In this document: positions 30,144 through 38,702 of the stretch, piece after piece | Position numbering within the stretch: position 1 is the first letter of the stretch | How the letters are laid out: the number at the start of each line of letters is the position of its first letter | NCBI RefSeq assembly: GCF_900177655.1 | Contig: NZ_FXWK01000002.1 | Location: 558,001 to 622,000 of the forward strand | DNA from: Devosia lucknowensis | GTDB lineage: Bacteria > Pseudomonadota > Alphaproteobacteria > Rhizobiales > Devosiaceae | Direction: 5' to 3' | DNA: 64,000 bases | Program-made: the position numbers and the translations under genes | The notes under the pieces: generated by a model | Databases searched by the model: none | Seen by the model: the letters and a program-made list of their open reading frames with translations, nothing else | Told to the model about the DNA's origin: nothing

Positions 30144-31156
30144 CGCGCCCACTCCGTGTCGGCTTCGGCCATCTGTTGCGCGGTCAGCGCCATTTTCATG
30201 GCGTTATAGCAGCGCTCCTGCGGCATGGCCGTCTCGGTGCGATTGCGCACGTCGTCAAGGAACTGGCGACCGAACGGCATGTCGACATTGGAGCAATCGA
30301 TGTGCTGGACGCCCTTCCTGTCCACGAGGAAGAGGTGATTTTCGCCCGGCCGGCCCGCGATATCGACGTATTTGCGCAATTCGATATAGCCGTCGGTGCC
30401 CAGGATGGTGAGACGGCCATCACCCCAGGTCGGTAGACCTTCAGGGGTGAACCAGTCGACGCGGATGTATCCTGTGGTCTTATCGGTGCGGATATGCGCG
30501 TCGCCGACGTCCTGCAGACCCGGACGCTCGGGATGATTGCGATTGTAGACATTTGCCGAAACAACTTCGCCGTCCATGGCGCCGGAGAAGAACAAGAACT
30601 GCTCGAACTGGTGGCTGGCGATATCGCAGAGAATGCCGCCATAGCGATTGCGGGTGAAGAACCAGTCGGGACGATTGTTGAGCCGAAGGGAATGTGGACC
30701 AAGGCCTACGGTATTGACCACCTGCCCGATGGCGCCGTTGGCGATCAGGTTGCCGGCTTCCACCGCTGCCCGCACCTCGAAATGCTCCGAGTAGAGCACC
30801 GAGAAAATCCGGCCGGTTTCCTTCTGGACCGCCTTGATCTCGTCCAGTTGAGCGAAGGTCGTCATGCCGGGCTTGTCGGTCAGCACATCCTTGCCATGCT
30901 TCATCGCTGCGATGCAGATTTCGGCCCGATCGCCAGGAATGGCGGCGGTGGTGATCACCTGGATAGAGGCATCTTCGAGGATCGCACGCGGATCGGCAAC
31001 ACGCCGGGCCTCGGGGTATTTGTCGCCGAAGGTCTTGGCCAGATCGTCCTCGATGGCATGGAAGGCTACGAACTCGGCTCCGGCCCGTTTGAGGCAATCG
31101 ACCTGACCGTAGATATGGGCATGGTTGATGCCGATGGCGGCAAATTTGATGGTCAT
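30140..31156 (-). CDS. Gfo/Idh/MocA family oxidoreductase (proximal copy)
   Basis: Second family member in the operon, 338 residues. The amino end (AAIGINHAHIYGQVDCL) departs from the usual GxGxxG, having GINHAH in its place. It retains DKPGMTTFAQL with the conserved Lys and a CDIASHQFEQFLFF segment with the active-site histidine region. The unusual nucleotide-binding loop is seen in a subgroup of the family. It is preceded by a hairpin (31190-31210) that separates it from the permease gene. Confidence 0.87.
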   Translation of the reverse strand: MTIKFAAIGINHAHIYGQVDCLKRAGAEFVAFHAIEDDLAKTFGDKYPEARRVADPRAILEDASIQVITTAAIPGDRAEICIAAMKHGKDVLTDKPGMTTFAQLDEIKAVQKETGRIFSVLYSEHFEVRAAVEAGNLIANGAIGQVVNTVGLGPHSLRLNNRPDWFFTRNRYGGILCDIASHQFEQFLFFSGAMDGEVVSANVYNRNHPERPGLQDVGDAHIRTDKTTGYIRVDWFTPEGLPTWGDGRLTILGTDGYIELRKYVDIAGRPGENHLFLVDRKGVQHIDCSNVDMPFGRQFLDDVRNRTETAMPQERCYNAMKMALTAQQMAEADTEWAR

Positions 31157-31189
31157 TTCTGCAGGGTATCCTGGTCGTCTGTCGTGGGG

Positions 31190-31210
31190 GAATGCGGATC
31201 GACCGCATTC
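31190..31210. other. Intra-operon hairpin
   Basis: A perfect 8-bp stem GAATGCGG/CCGCATTC with a 5-base loop lies in the 66-base gap between the permease and the first oxidoreductase. It could protect the transporter mRNA or lower downstream expression. On the minus strand there is no T-run. Confidence 0.55.
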
Positions 31211-31222
31211 TTGATTTTGAAA

Positions 31223-32110
31223 CTAGCGCTTCATGCCCGTCGTCGCGATGCCTTCGATCAGCAGCCGCTGGAAGATCAGGAAAAACACGAAGATGGGTAC
31301 GAGGCTGAGGACGCTCATGGCGAAGAGGCCGCCATAATCGGACATGCCGGTGGAGTCCGTGAAGGTCCGGAGCCCCAGCATGACCGTGTATTGACGCAGA
31401 TCGCTGAGATAGATGAGCGGTCCGAAAAAGTCGTCCCAGGTCCAGATGAAGGTGAAGATCGCCGCAGTGGCCAGCACCGGCATGGAGAGCGGCATGATGA
31501 TCTTCCAGTAGATCCTCCATGGCCCTGCGCCATCCATGCGCGCGGCTTCATCGAGCTCCTTGGGAATTCCGCGGAAGAACTGAACCATCAGGAAGATGAA
31601 GAAGGCGTCCGCAGCGAGAAACTTGGGCACGACAAGCGGCAGGAAGGTGTTGACCCAACCAAGGTTCAGGAAAAGCACATATTGGGGGATGAGCGTCACC
31701 TGGTAGGGCAGCATCAGCGTCATCAGCATCATGGCGAACCAAAACCGACGCCCAAAGAATTCAAGCCTGGCGAACGCATAGGCCGCGAGCGAACAGGCAA
31801 GGACATTGCCGCAGACGCTGAGAATGGAAATCACGAAGCTGTTGAGGAAGAGCTGCCCGAAACTTACACGAAGCCCGTTCCAGCCGCGGAAGTAGGAATC
31901 GATGCTCCAGGAGGTGGAGGGCAGAACCGATATTCCGGAGGTGAAGATCTCGTTCTCCGGCCTGAACGACGCGGCCAGCAGCCAGAGCAGTGGGTAAAGC
32001 ATGATGATCGACGCGCCGATCAGCAACGCGTGAGAGACCACCGACATGACCTTGCGCCGGGTGGGAGACGTGGACGTGACGACGGTGAGACGGCTTGCAT
32101 CAGTCGTCAT
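31223..32110 (-). CDS. Sugar ABC transporter permease (MalG type)
   Basis: Inner-membrane permease of 295 residues with about six helices. The EAA loop is visible as ELDEAARMDGAGPWRIYWKIIMPLSMP. A cytoplasmic amino-terminal stretch precedes the first helix (ALLIGASIIMLYPLLWLLAASF). Its start overlaps the end of the MalF-type gene by 11 bases. Together they form the membrane channel of the CUT1 transporter. Confidence 0.94.
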   Translation of the reverse strand: MTTDASRLTVVTSTSPTRRKVMSVVSHALLIGASIIMLYPLLWLLAASFRPENEIFTSGISVLPSTSWSIDSYFRGWNGLRVSFGQLFLNSFVISILSVCGNVLACSLAAYAFARLEFFGRRFWFAMMLMTLMLPYQVTLIPQYVLFLNLGWVNTFLPLVVPKFLAADAFFIFLMVQFFRGIPKELDEAARMDGAGPWRIYWKIIMPLSMPVLATAAIFTFIWTWDDFFGPLIYLSDLRQYTVMLGLRTFTDSTGMSDYGGLFAMSVLSLVPIFVFFLIFQRLLIEGIATTGMKR

Positions 32111-33047
32111 AATGCACCCAGTATTTCGAAGTCAGGAACGAAAAGGCGGTGAACAGCGAGACGATGGCAAGCAGGACCCACGCCAGAGCCGACGCGTAAC
32201 CCATGCGGAAGAAGCCAAAGGCCTCGTTGTAAAGGTAGAGCGTGTAGAACAGGGTCGAGTTGATCGGATTGCCGGTTCCGCCGGAGATGATGAAGGCCGG
32301 GGTGAAGCTCTTGAAGGCCTCGATGGTCTGGATAATGGCGTTGAAGAACACGACCGGGGTGAGCATGGGCAGAGTGATCTTCCAGAACTGCCGCCACTTG
32401 CCGGCGCCATCGAGGCTCGCGGCCTCGTACATGTCCTGCGGGATCTGCCGCAGGCCGGCGAGGAAGATGATCATGGGCGAACCGAACTGCCAGATGGCGA
32501 GGATGATCAGCGTCCAGAGCGAATAGTTCGGATTGGAAATCCAGCTCGGTCCGACAATGCCAAAATTGGCGAGGACCTGGTTCACGAGACCATTGCCGGC
32601 AAAAATCTGGCGCCAGAGGATGGCGATGGCTACCGATGCGCCAAGCAGGCTCGGCAGGTAGAACAGGGCGCGGTAGAGCGGCAGCCCCTTCATGCCGCGA
32701 TTGAGCAAAAGGGCGACGCCGAGCGCGAAGGCGAGCTTGAGTGGCACCGAGAAGATCACGAAGAAAAACGTCACCCGCATGGAGGCGGCGAACTTCGGAT
32801 CATTGGTGAACATGCGCACATAATTGTCCATGCCGGCCCAGCGCGGCGCGGTCAGCAGGTCGAAATGCGTGAAGCTGAGATAAAACGAGGTGAGAATCGG
32901 CCCGATGGTGAGGCCGAGGAAACCGATGAACCAGGGCAGAAGGAACAGATAACCGGGGGCATGGTTCTGCCATACCCCCGACCAGAAGGACGGGGTGGCC
33001 ACGCGGCCGGTTCCGTTTGAAGCGGTAGTATCGACCTGCGTGGCCAT
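32100..33047 (-). CDS. Sugar ABC transporter permease (MalF type)
   Basis: Inner-membrane permease of 315 residues with six predicted helices. The EAA motif reads YEAASLDGAGKWRQFWKITLPMLTP. The opening part (GYLFLLPWFIGFLGLTIGPIL) is a typical first helix of the UgpA/LacF group. It starts 13 bases after the binding-protein gene and overlaps the next permease. Confidence 0.94.
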   Translation of the reverse strand: MATQVDTTASNGTGRVATPSFWSGVWQNHAPGYLFLLPWFIGFLGLTIGPILTSFYLSFTHFDLLTAPRWAGMDNYVRMFTNDPKFAASMRVTFFFVIFSVPLKLAFALGVALLLNRGMKGLPLYRALFYLPSLLGASVAIAILWRQIFAGNGLVNQVLANFGIVGPSWISNPNYSLWTLIILAIWQFGSPMIIFLAGLRQIPQDMYEAASLDGAGKWRQFWKITLPMLTPVVFFNAIIQTIEAFKSFTPAFIISGGTGNPINSTLFYTLYLYNEAFGFFRMGYASALAWVLLAIVSLFTAFSFLTSKYWVHYDD

Positions 33048-33060
33048 GAGCGTTCCTGAC

Positions 33061-34356
33061 TTAGGCCTGGCGTTCGAGAATGGCCGTGGCTTCAGTCACG
33101 AAGTACTGGCCGGCATCCTCGGCCGAACGTGCGCCAAAGGCCACTTCCTGGCTGAGCGTGCGCAGCAGGGAGATGTCGATTTCACCTGCAGCCGCCGGCG
33201 GGGGCGGCGGCAGCGGCCCAAGCAGGTCGCCAAGGTTGGCCACGAAATCGAGGGCGATCTGATCCTGCGCATTGAGCTCGGGAGCGATGGTTTCGCGCAC
33301 GGTGCCGATGCAGGGAATGCCACGCTCGACACCCAGAATCTTGGCGGCCTCGAGATCGTTCACGAAGAAGCTGAGATACTGAGCCGCAAGTTCCTTGTTT
33401 GCGGACGAACCGCCTACCGAGAAGAACATGGAGGGCTTGCGATAGTGCCCGCCACCGACACCGGCAGCGATACGCGGGTAGTTGGTGATGGTGAGCTCGT
33501 CCTGCACCAGGGTCTGGAAGGCCACCAGCTGGTTGGAGTTGGACGGCATCATCGCCGCTTTGCCCAGCACCACCATCGTGGTTTCGAGCGGCCCGTTGGT
33601 ATCGAGAGCCTGGTCTTCCGCGGTGACGCAGATACCGTCGGTGCGGAAACCATTCCAGAGGGTGAACCACTCGGTCATTTCCTCGGCACCGAAGCCGAGC
33701 TTGCCATCAGCGGTATAGAGTGCGAGACCCTTCTGGCGCAGCCAGTTGTCGAGCATCGGCTCGGACCCGGAGCCGTCGGAAATTACCTTCATGCCACCGC
33801 GGATATTGGCGGCCTTGAAGGCCTCGCCCATGGCGCGAATGTCATCATAGGTCGTATCGCGGTTCGGTGGCTCGACGCCGGCTTCCTCGAAAGCCGCGAG
33901 GTTGACGAGCTGGGCGACCGAATTGGCGCCAAGGCTCACGCCATAGAGCTTGCCATCCACCTTGCCGCCCTCGAGCTGGTCTTCGTCGAAGCCATCGAGC
34001 TTGAGTGCGCCGCCGACATAGTCGTCGAGCGGGGCAATTGCACCGCGCTTGGCGTATTCAACGATGTAGCGATAGTCCATCTGGATGATATCGGGCGCAT
34101 TGCCGCCAGCGGTCTCGGTCGCGAGCTTGGGCCAGTAATCGCCCCAGCCCAGGAAGCTGCTGTCTACCTGCGCGCCGCCTTCGGACGCCGCAAAGAGATC
34201 GTTGACGCCATAGGTGCGGTCGGCGCGCGCCTGACCACCCCAGAAGAACTGGCGCAGGCCCGCCTGGGCCCAGGCCGGGCCGGCCCCGAAGGCTGCCGCA
34301 GCGGCCAGAGCCGAAGAACCCATCAGAAACTGACGGCGTCCAAGTCGAAGTGTCAT
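33061..34356 (-). CDS. Sugar ABC transporter substrate-binding protein
   Basis: Family 1 solute-binding protein of 431 residues with a Tat-like signal (LGRRQFLMGSSALAAAAAF, ending AWAQA), so the folded protein may be exported by Tat. Mature-domain segments include RTYGVNDLFAA, GNAPDIIQMDYRYIVEYA and DDIRAMGEAFKAAN. It is the first gene of the operon and is divergent from a LysR gene. The substrate cannot be named; the two oxidoreductases suggest a polyol, inositol or unusual hexose. Confidence 0.93.
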   Translation of the reverse strand: MTLRLGRRQFLMGSSALAAAAAFGAGPAWAQAGLRQFFWGGQARADRTYGVNDLFAASEGGAQVDSSFLGWGDYWPKLATETAGGNAPDIIQMDYRYIVEYAKRGAIAPLDDYVGGALKLDGFDEDQLEGGKVDGKLYGVSLGANSVAQLVNLAAFEEAGVEPPNRDTTYDDIRAMGEAFKAANIRGGMKVISDGSGSEPMLDNWLRQKGLALYTADGKLGFGAEEMTEWFTLWNGFRTDGICVTAEDQALDTNGPLETTMVVLGKAAMMPSNSNQLVAFQTLVQDELTITNYPRIAAGVGGGHYRKPSMFFSVGGSSANKELAAQYLSFFVNDLEAAKILGVERGIPCIGTVRETIAPELNAQDQIALDFVANLGDLLGPLPPPPPAAAGEIDISLLRTLSQEVAFGARSAEDAGQYFVTEATAILERQA

Positions 34357-34429
34357 GTTTTTCCTCCCATTAAACAGTTGCCGTTCCGCCCTGCGGAACC
34401 GAAGTGCTCAGCAGCCTCCCCGCCGCTAA

Positions 34430-34445
34430 GTCACCAACTGGTTAC
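34430..34445. promoter_or_regulatory. Candidate operator 1 of the sugar ABC operon
   Basis: GTCACCA-N2-TGGTTAC, an imperfect palindrome with six of seven arm positions paired, 74 bases before the binding-protein start. It shares ACTGGTTA with the second site. Confidence 0.5.
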
Positions 34446-34525
34446 TACGATAAGACCTTTGAACGAGGTGTCAATCGCCCCATTTCGCGGGTTTTAAGTC
34501 GGGCTCTCACCTTTCAAATCCGAAA

Positions 34526-34539
34526 TAACCAGTCAGTTA
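34526..34539. promoter_or_regulatory. Candidate operator 2 of the sugar ABC operon
   Basis: TAAC-N6-GTTA containing the same TAACCAGT core as site 1, centred about 95 bases away, a distance that would allow looping. A LacI- or GntR-type repressor encoded elsewhere, or the adjacent LysR protein, could bind it. Confidence 0.45.
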
Positions 34540-34717
34540 CCCTAGCACGGCGATCAACGGACCGGCAACGATCTTGTATGGAAGTGACCGGGACGTGATA
34601 TCCCTCGGGATGCCTTCGCTGGATTGGTGCCGGGCAGGCGTGTCTTGTTCCCAAACAGTGGCGCAAAAATAGCGATTGGAAAATTACGAAACACCCGACA
34701 CTCTATAGAAAAATTCT

Positions 34718-35671
34718 ATGGGACGGGTGACCAGTGTGGACAAGCTGCTTACACAGTTTCTGGCCGTGGCCGATGCGGGATCGCTGAGCGGAGCGGCGAC
34801 CGCGCTGTTCATCACGCAGCCGACGCTCAGTTTCAACATGAACAAGCTCGAGGAGACCGTCGGAGCGCCCCTGTTCGATCGCTCATCCAAAGGCATGCAG
34901 CTCACGCGCTACGGCGAGACGCTCTACGAAAACGCCCGCCTGATGCAAAGGCTCTACGACAACACGCTCAACGCCATCGCCGACCAGAAGCGCGGCACCG
35001 AGAAAGGCATGTCGATCGGGTCGGGCTATTCCTGGTGGACCATGTTCCTCCGGGACATGGTGATTGCGTATCAGCAGGAATTTCCCAAGGCCCCGGTCCA
35101 GATCAGCCTCGGCAATCAGCTGCGCCTCATGGACCAGATGCTTTCGGGGGACATCTCCATGTTCCTGGCGCATGAAATCGAAGGCCTCAGCGGCGCTATC
35201 GGCACGGACTTCATTCCCCTCACGCGGGTCTACAATGCCTTCTTCGTCCGGGAGGGACACGAGCTCCTCAGGCGCAAGCAAACCCTGGCGGAGATCGACA
35301 GATATCCGATCGTCATCAGTTCGCTCGCCGAAAGCCGGCATGAGCGGTTTTTTGACCCGGCCCGCAGGCGTGCGCGCGTCGAAACGGTGTTCGATCGCAC
35401 AAGCGTTGCCTTGCGCACCAACTCCCTCGCCGCCTGCGTGGACTACACACTGGCAACAAACGCCGTGCTCGTGCACACGCATGTGATGCGGGAGGACTTC
35501 AGCAGGCGCGGGCTGGTCGAGGTGCAGCAGCGGGACGAACCCAGGCGGGCGGTGGCCGGGATCTATGTGCTGCGGGAGCGTCGAGGCGAGGACCGGCTCG
35601 AGGACCTTATCGATCGGATCACCCGTGCCGCTCACGCCGCTCTGCCACCCTGGAAGCCGGGCAAACGGTGA
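34718..35671 (+). CDS. LysR-family transcriptional regulator
   Basis: LysR regulator of 317 residues. The winged helix-turn-helix is clear (LLTQFLAVADAGSLSGAATALFITQPTLS, NKLEETVGAPLFDRSSKGMQLTRYGE, in two blocks), followed by a periplasmic-binding-protein-like effector domain. The ATG at 34718 lacks a good ribosome site and is overlapped by a palindrome; a GTG at 34736 (MDKLL-like start) with GGACGGG in front is an alternative. It is divergent from the sugar ABC operon and 67 bases upstream of the D-lactate dehydrogenase-like gene, so it may control either. Confidence 0.92.
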   Translation: MGRVTSVDKLLTQFLAVADAGSLSGAATALFITQPTLSFNMNKLEETVGAPLFDRSSKGMQLTRYGETLYENARLMQRLYDNTLNAIADQKRGTEKGMSIGSGYSWWTMFLRDMVIAYQQEFPKAPVQISLGNQLRLMDQMLSGDISMFLAHEIEGLSGAIGTDFIPLTRVYNAFFVREGHELLRRKQTLAEIDRYPIVISSLAESRHERFFDPARRRARVETVFDRTSVALRTNSLAACVDYTLATNAVLVHTHVMREDFSRRGLVEVQQRDEPRRAVAGIYVLRERRGEDRLEDLIDRITRAAHAALPPWKPGKR

Positions 35672-35716
35672 TAAACAGACCACCGCTGGATCGCGATTTT
35701 GATTCCATGCCCACTT

Positions 35717-35730
35717 GCTGACATGTTAGC
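35717..35730. promoter_or_regulatory. Palindrome just before the FAD/Fe-S oxidoreductase start
   Basis: GCTGACATGTTAGC is a near-perfect dyad (12 of 14 positions). It partly repeats as CTTGCTGACATG (35714-35725) and CTTGCGGACATG (35730-35741), the latter containing the start codon. A repressor here would block initiation. Confidence 0.45.
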
Positions 35731-35738
35731 TTGCGGAC

Positions 35739-38654
35739 ATGCAGCAAGCCTTAGACTTCTCTCTTCAAGCCCACGCCCAGACACCTGAGCGCCTGGCCGC
35801 CGGAACACGGGTCGCCGCCCGCCTCAACGGGCGCGTGCGCGGCGCAATACATACCGACCCGCTCATGACTTACGCCTGGAGCGGCGACGCCAGCTCCTAC
35901 CGGCTGATCCCCGCAGTCGTGGTATTCATCAATTCCGAAGACGACGTGCGCGCCGTCTTCGAGGCTGCACGCGCCGAGGGGCTTCCGGTCACCTTCCGTG
36001 CCGCCGGCACATCTCTTTCGGGACAGGCGGTGACCGATGGTGTTCTCGCGGTTCTGGGCGATGGCTGGCGCAAGCTCGACATCCATCCGGGGGCCGAACA
36101 GGTGACGCTGGGGCCAGCGGTCATCGTGGCCGAAGCCAATCGCGCCCTCAAGCCATTCGACAAAAAGATCGGCCCCGATCCGGCCAGCCAAGCCACGTGC
36201 AAGATCGGTGGCGTGGTCAACAACAACTCTTCGGGCATGTGCTGCGGCGTGGCGCAGAACACCTACCATACCATGTCGCGCCTTCGCATCGTGCTGCCCG
36301 ACGGGACAGCGCTGGATTCGGGCGACCCGGCCAGCCGCGACGCTTTTCGCATCAGCCATGCCGCAATGCTCGAAGACCTGCACCATCTGCACCACGAGAT
36401 CGCCGGCGATGCGGAACTTACGGCCCTTATCCGACACAAATATCGGATCAAGAACACGGTGGGCTATTCTCTCAATGCCCTCGTCGACTATCACGACCCC
36501 CTCGACATCCTGATTCATCTCATGGTCGGCTCTGAAGGCACATTGGGCTTCGTTTCCGAGGTGACCTACAACACCGTCCCCGAGCATCCGTTCAAGGCCA
36601 CGGGATTGGTCCCGTTTCCGGACCCGCAATCGGCCGGCCGCGCCATCATAGAAATGGCCAATGGCGGCGTTCAGGTCACGACCGGTGTCACTGCTGCAGA
36701 ATATATCGAACGCCGGGCCCTCTCGACCGTCGAACACCTGCCGCCGATGGCGCCGCTCCTACCCTGGCTGACAGCCACGTCCCCTGCCGTCCTGATCGAC
36801 GTCACCGCGCCTGACGAGGCAACGCTGATGGCGGAGATCGCCAAGGCCGAGGCGCTCCTCGTCCGGCATGGCGCCACCCATGTCGATCTCAGCCGCGACG
36901 AGCATCGCAGCCACGCGCTTTGGGATATCCGCAAGGGCTTCTTCACGTCTGCCGGCGCCGCGCGACCCAAGGGGAGCATCATGCTGACCGAAGACGTGGC
37001 GGCACCCATCGAGAGGCTCGCCGAATTCGTCGTGGACCTGAGGACCATGCTGGACGCACACGGCTACCAGGACGCGGTGATCTTCGGCCACGCACTGGCG
37101 GGCAACCTCCATTTCCAGATGGGCGACGATTTTTCCAAGCCGGGAGCGGCCGCCAAGTTCGACAGGTTCAACCAGGAACTGAGCGAGCTCGTATCGCGGC
37201 GCTATGGTGGTTCGCTCAAGGCCGAGCATGGTACCGGTCGCGCCATTGCACCATTCGTGGAGGCGGAGTGGGGTCCCAAGGCCTATGCGATCATGCACCG
37301 CATCAAAGACCTGTTCGACCCGGAGCGCCTGCTCAATCCCGGCGTGCTGCTCAATGCCGACCCCAAGGTCCACGTCAAGAACCTGAAGGTGATGCCGCTC
37401 AGCGACGAGCTCGTGGACCTTTGCATCGAATGCGGCTTCTGCGAGCCGGCGTGCCCCAGCCACCACATGACGCTGACCCCGCGCCAGCGCATTGCCGTGA
37501 CCCGGGAGCGCGAACGCCTGCGGGCCTATGGCGAAGACCCGGCTCGCCTCGCGCGGCTCGATGCCGATTTCCAATATGCCGGGATGGACACCTGCGCGGC
37601 GTGCAACCTTTGCTCACTACGCTGTCCCGTGGGTATCGAAACCGGCACGATGATCATGGGCGAAAGGGCCCGGCGTCGCGGCAGCACTGCCCATGCCGTG
37701 GCCCGATTTGCGGCCGACCATCGCGGGGCGGTGGAAACAGTGATGCGCGGCGGGGTGGCGGTCGCTGACGCCGCCCGCGTCGTGGTTCCCGCAACGGTGG
37801 TGGAAGCCGTCACCGAGGCCGCCCGCCGCGTGACCAACAAGCGAATACCACGGGTCTCGCGTGCCTTGCGCCATGGACCCGGGGCACCCGAGGCGCGGGA
37901 CAACAGACAAAATCCGCGCCGCACGGGCTTTCCGGTGCCGATTGCGCAGACCGGGCGCCCCTCAGTCGTCTACTTCCCGGCCTGTCCAAGCCGCATGTTC
38001 GGAGCCCCCAAGACCTCGCATGACCTGCTCGATACGCCCAAGGCGATGATGGCACTGCTCGAACGAGCCGGATACGACGTGATCATGCCCGAGCGTCTCA
38101 ATGGACAATGCTGTGGCCAGCCGTTCCAGTCCAAGGGTTTTCCCGAGGAAGCCGCGGACGTGGGTGGAACGCTTAATGCCAAACTTTCAGAGCTGTCGGG
38201 GAATGGAAGCCTCCCTGTCGTCACTGACGCGTCAACCTGCGCCAAGCACCTCAAGGAGTTTCCGGGGGATGCGACAGTCCTTGATTCCGCGCAATTTCTC
38301 CTTACTCATGTCCTGCCAAAACTGAAGCTCACCCAAAAACTGCCCGTCGTTGCCGTGCACCACAATTGCTCGGCGCAACGCCTGGCGGAGCAGCCAGCCA
38401 CTGAGGCAATCGCCGCGGCCTGCGCGGAGCGCATCGCTGTGCTTTCCGCGGTGACGTGCTGCGGCTATGCCGGAGACAAGGGGCTGTTCGTTCCCGAACT
38501 CAACGCCCATGCGACGAGGCGTGTCGGATTGGACATCCCGGAGGGGTGTGAGCTCGGAGTTTCCACCGTATCGACCTGCGCGTCGGGCTTGTCCGAGCAT
38601 GCCGGGGTGCCGTTCGTCAGTCTGGCAAGCCTGCTGGAATGGGCGAGCAGATAG
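35739..38654 (+). CDS. FAD-binding and Fe-S oxidoreductase, D-lactate dehydrogenase (Dld-II) like
   Basis: Fusion protein of 971 residues. Residues about 40-270 form a PCMH-type FAD domain (VTFRAAGTSLSGQAVTDG, HLMVGSEGTLGFVSEVTY), about 280-540 the FAD-oxidase cap with a HGTGRAIAPFVEAEWG segment, about 560-660 a ferredoxin-like region with CIECGFCEPACP and CAACNLCSLRCP, and the end carries two CCG domains (CCGQPFQSKG, CCGYAGDKG). This resembles GlcD joined to GlcF/LutA and the quinone-linked D-lactate dehydrogenase type II. It likely passes electrons from a D-2-hydroxyacid to quinone at the membrane. D-lactate is the usual substrate, but D-2-hydroxyglutarate or glycolate are alternatives. Confidence 0.93.
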   Translation: MQQALDFSLQAHAQTPERLAAGTRVAARLNGRVRGAIHTDPLMTYAWSGDASSYRLIPAVVVFINSEDDVRAVFEAARAEGLPVTFRAAGTSLSGQAVTDGVLAVLGDGWRKLDIHPGAEQVTLGPAVIVAEANRALKPFDKKIGPDPASQATCKIGGVVNNNSSGMCCGVAQNTYHTMSRLRIVLPDGTALDSGDPASRDAFRISHAAMLEDLHHLHHEIAGDAELTALIRHKYRIKNTVGYSLNALVDYHDPLDILIHLMVGSEGTLGFVSEVTYNTVPEHPFKATGLVPFPDPQSAGRAIIEMANGGVQVTTGVTAAEYIERRALSTVEHLPPMAPLLPWLTATSPAVLIDVTAPDEATLMAEIAKAEALLVRHGATHVDLSRDEHRSHALWDIRKGFFTSAGAARPKGSIMLTEDVAAPIERLAEFVVDLRTMLDAHGYQDAVIFGHALAGNLHFQMGDDFSKPGAAAKFDRFNQELSELVSRRYGGSLKAEHGTGRAIAPFVEAEWGPKAYAIMHRIKDLFDPERLLNPGVLLNADPKVHVKNLKVMPLSDELVDLCIECGFCEPACPSHHMTLTPRQRIAVTRERERLRAYGEDPARLARLDADFQYAGMDTCAACNLCSLRCPVGIETGTMIMGERARRRGSTAHAVARFAADHRGAVETVMRGGVAVADAARVVVPATVVEAVTEAARRVTNKRIPRVSRALRHGPGAPEARDNRQNPRRTGFPVPIAQTGRPSVVYFPACPSRMFGAPKTSHDLLDTPKAMMALLERAGYDVIMPERLNGQCCGQPFQSKGFPEEAADVGGTLNAKLSELSGNGSLPVVTDASTCAKHLKEFPGDATVLDSAQFLLTHVLPKLKLTQKLPVVAVHHNCSAQRLAEQPATEAIAAACAERIAVLSAVTCCGYAGDKGLFVPELNAHATRRVGLDIPEGCELGVSTVSTCASGLSEHAGVPFVSLASLLEWASR

Positions 38655-38661
38655 AAGAGCA

Positions 38662-38698
38662 CCGCCACCCTGCTCCACGGAGGGCAGCAGGGTGGCGG
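38662..38698. terminator. 13-bp stem between convergent genes
   Basis: CCGCCACCCTGCT and AGCAGGGTGGCGG form a perfect stem with an 11-base loop between the FAD/Fe-S oxidoreductase and corC. There is no T-run, so it may depend on Rho or act as a 3'-end stabiliser for both genes. Confidence 0.65.
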
Positions 38699-38702
38699 GA
38701 TG

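Larger units (their letters stand above)
34357..34717. other. Intergenic region between divergent sugar-binding protein and LysR genes
   Basis: 361 bases without a gene. It holds a 7-bp hairpin GTTCCGC/GCGGAAC (34383-34399) in the leader of the binding-protein gene, two related dyads (34430-34445 and 34526-34539), and an ATAGAA-N3-TTCTAT palindrome (34705-34719) touching the LysR start. Confidence 0.75.

Noticed and set aside
30494..34497. Long plus-strand frames of 552 and 500 codons opposite the sugar ABC operon
   Set aside because: Both are antisense to clear permease, oxidoreductase and receptor genes and have no domain of their own.
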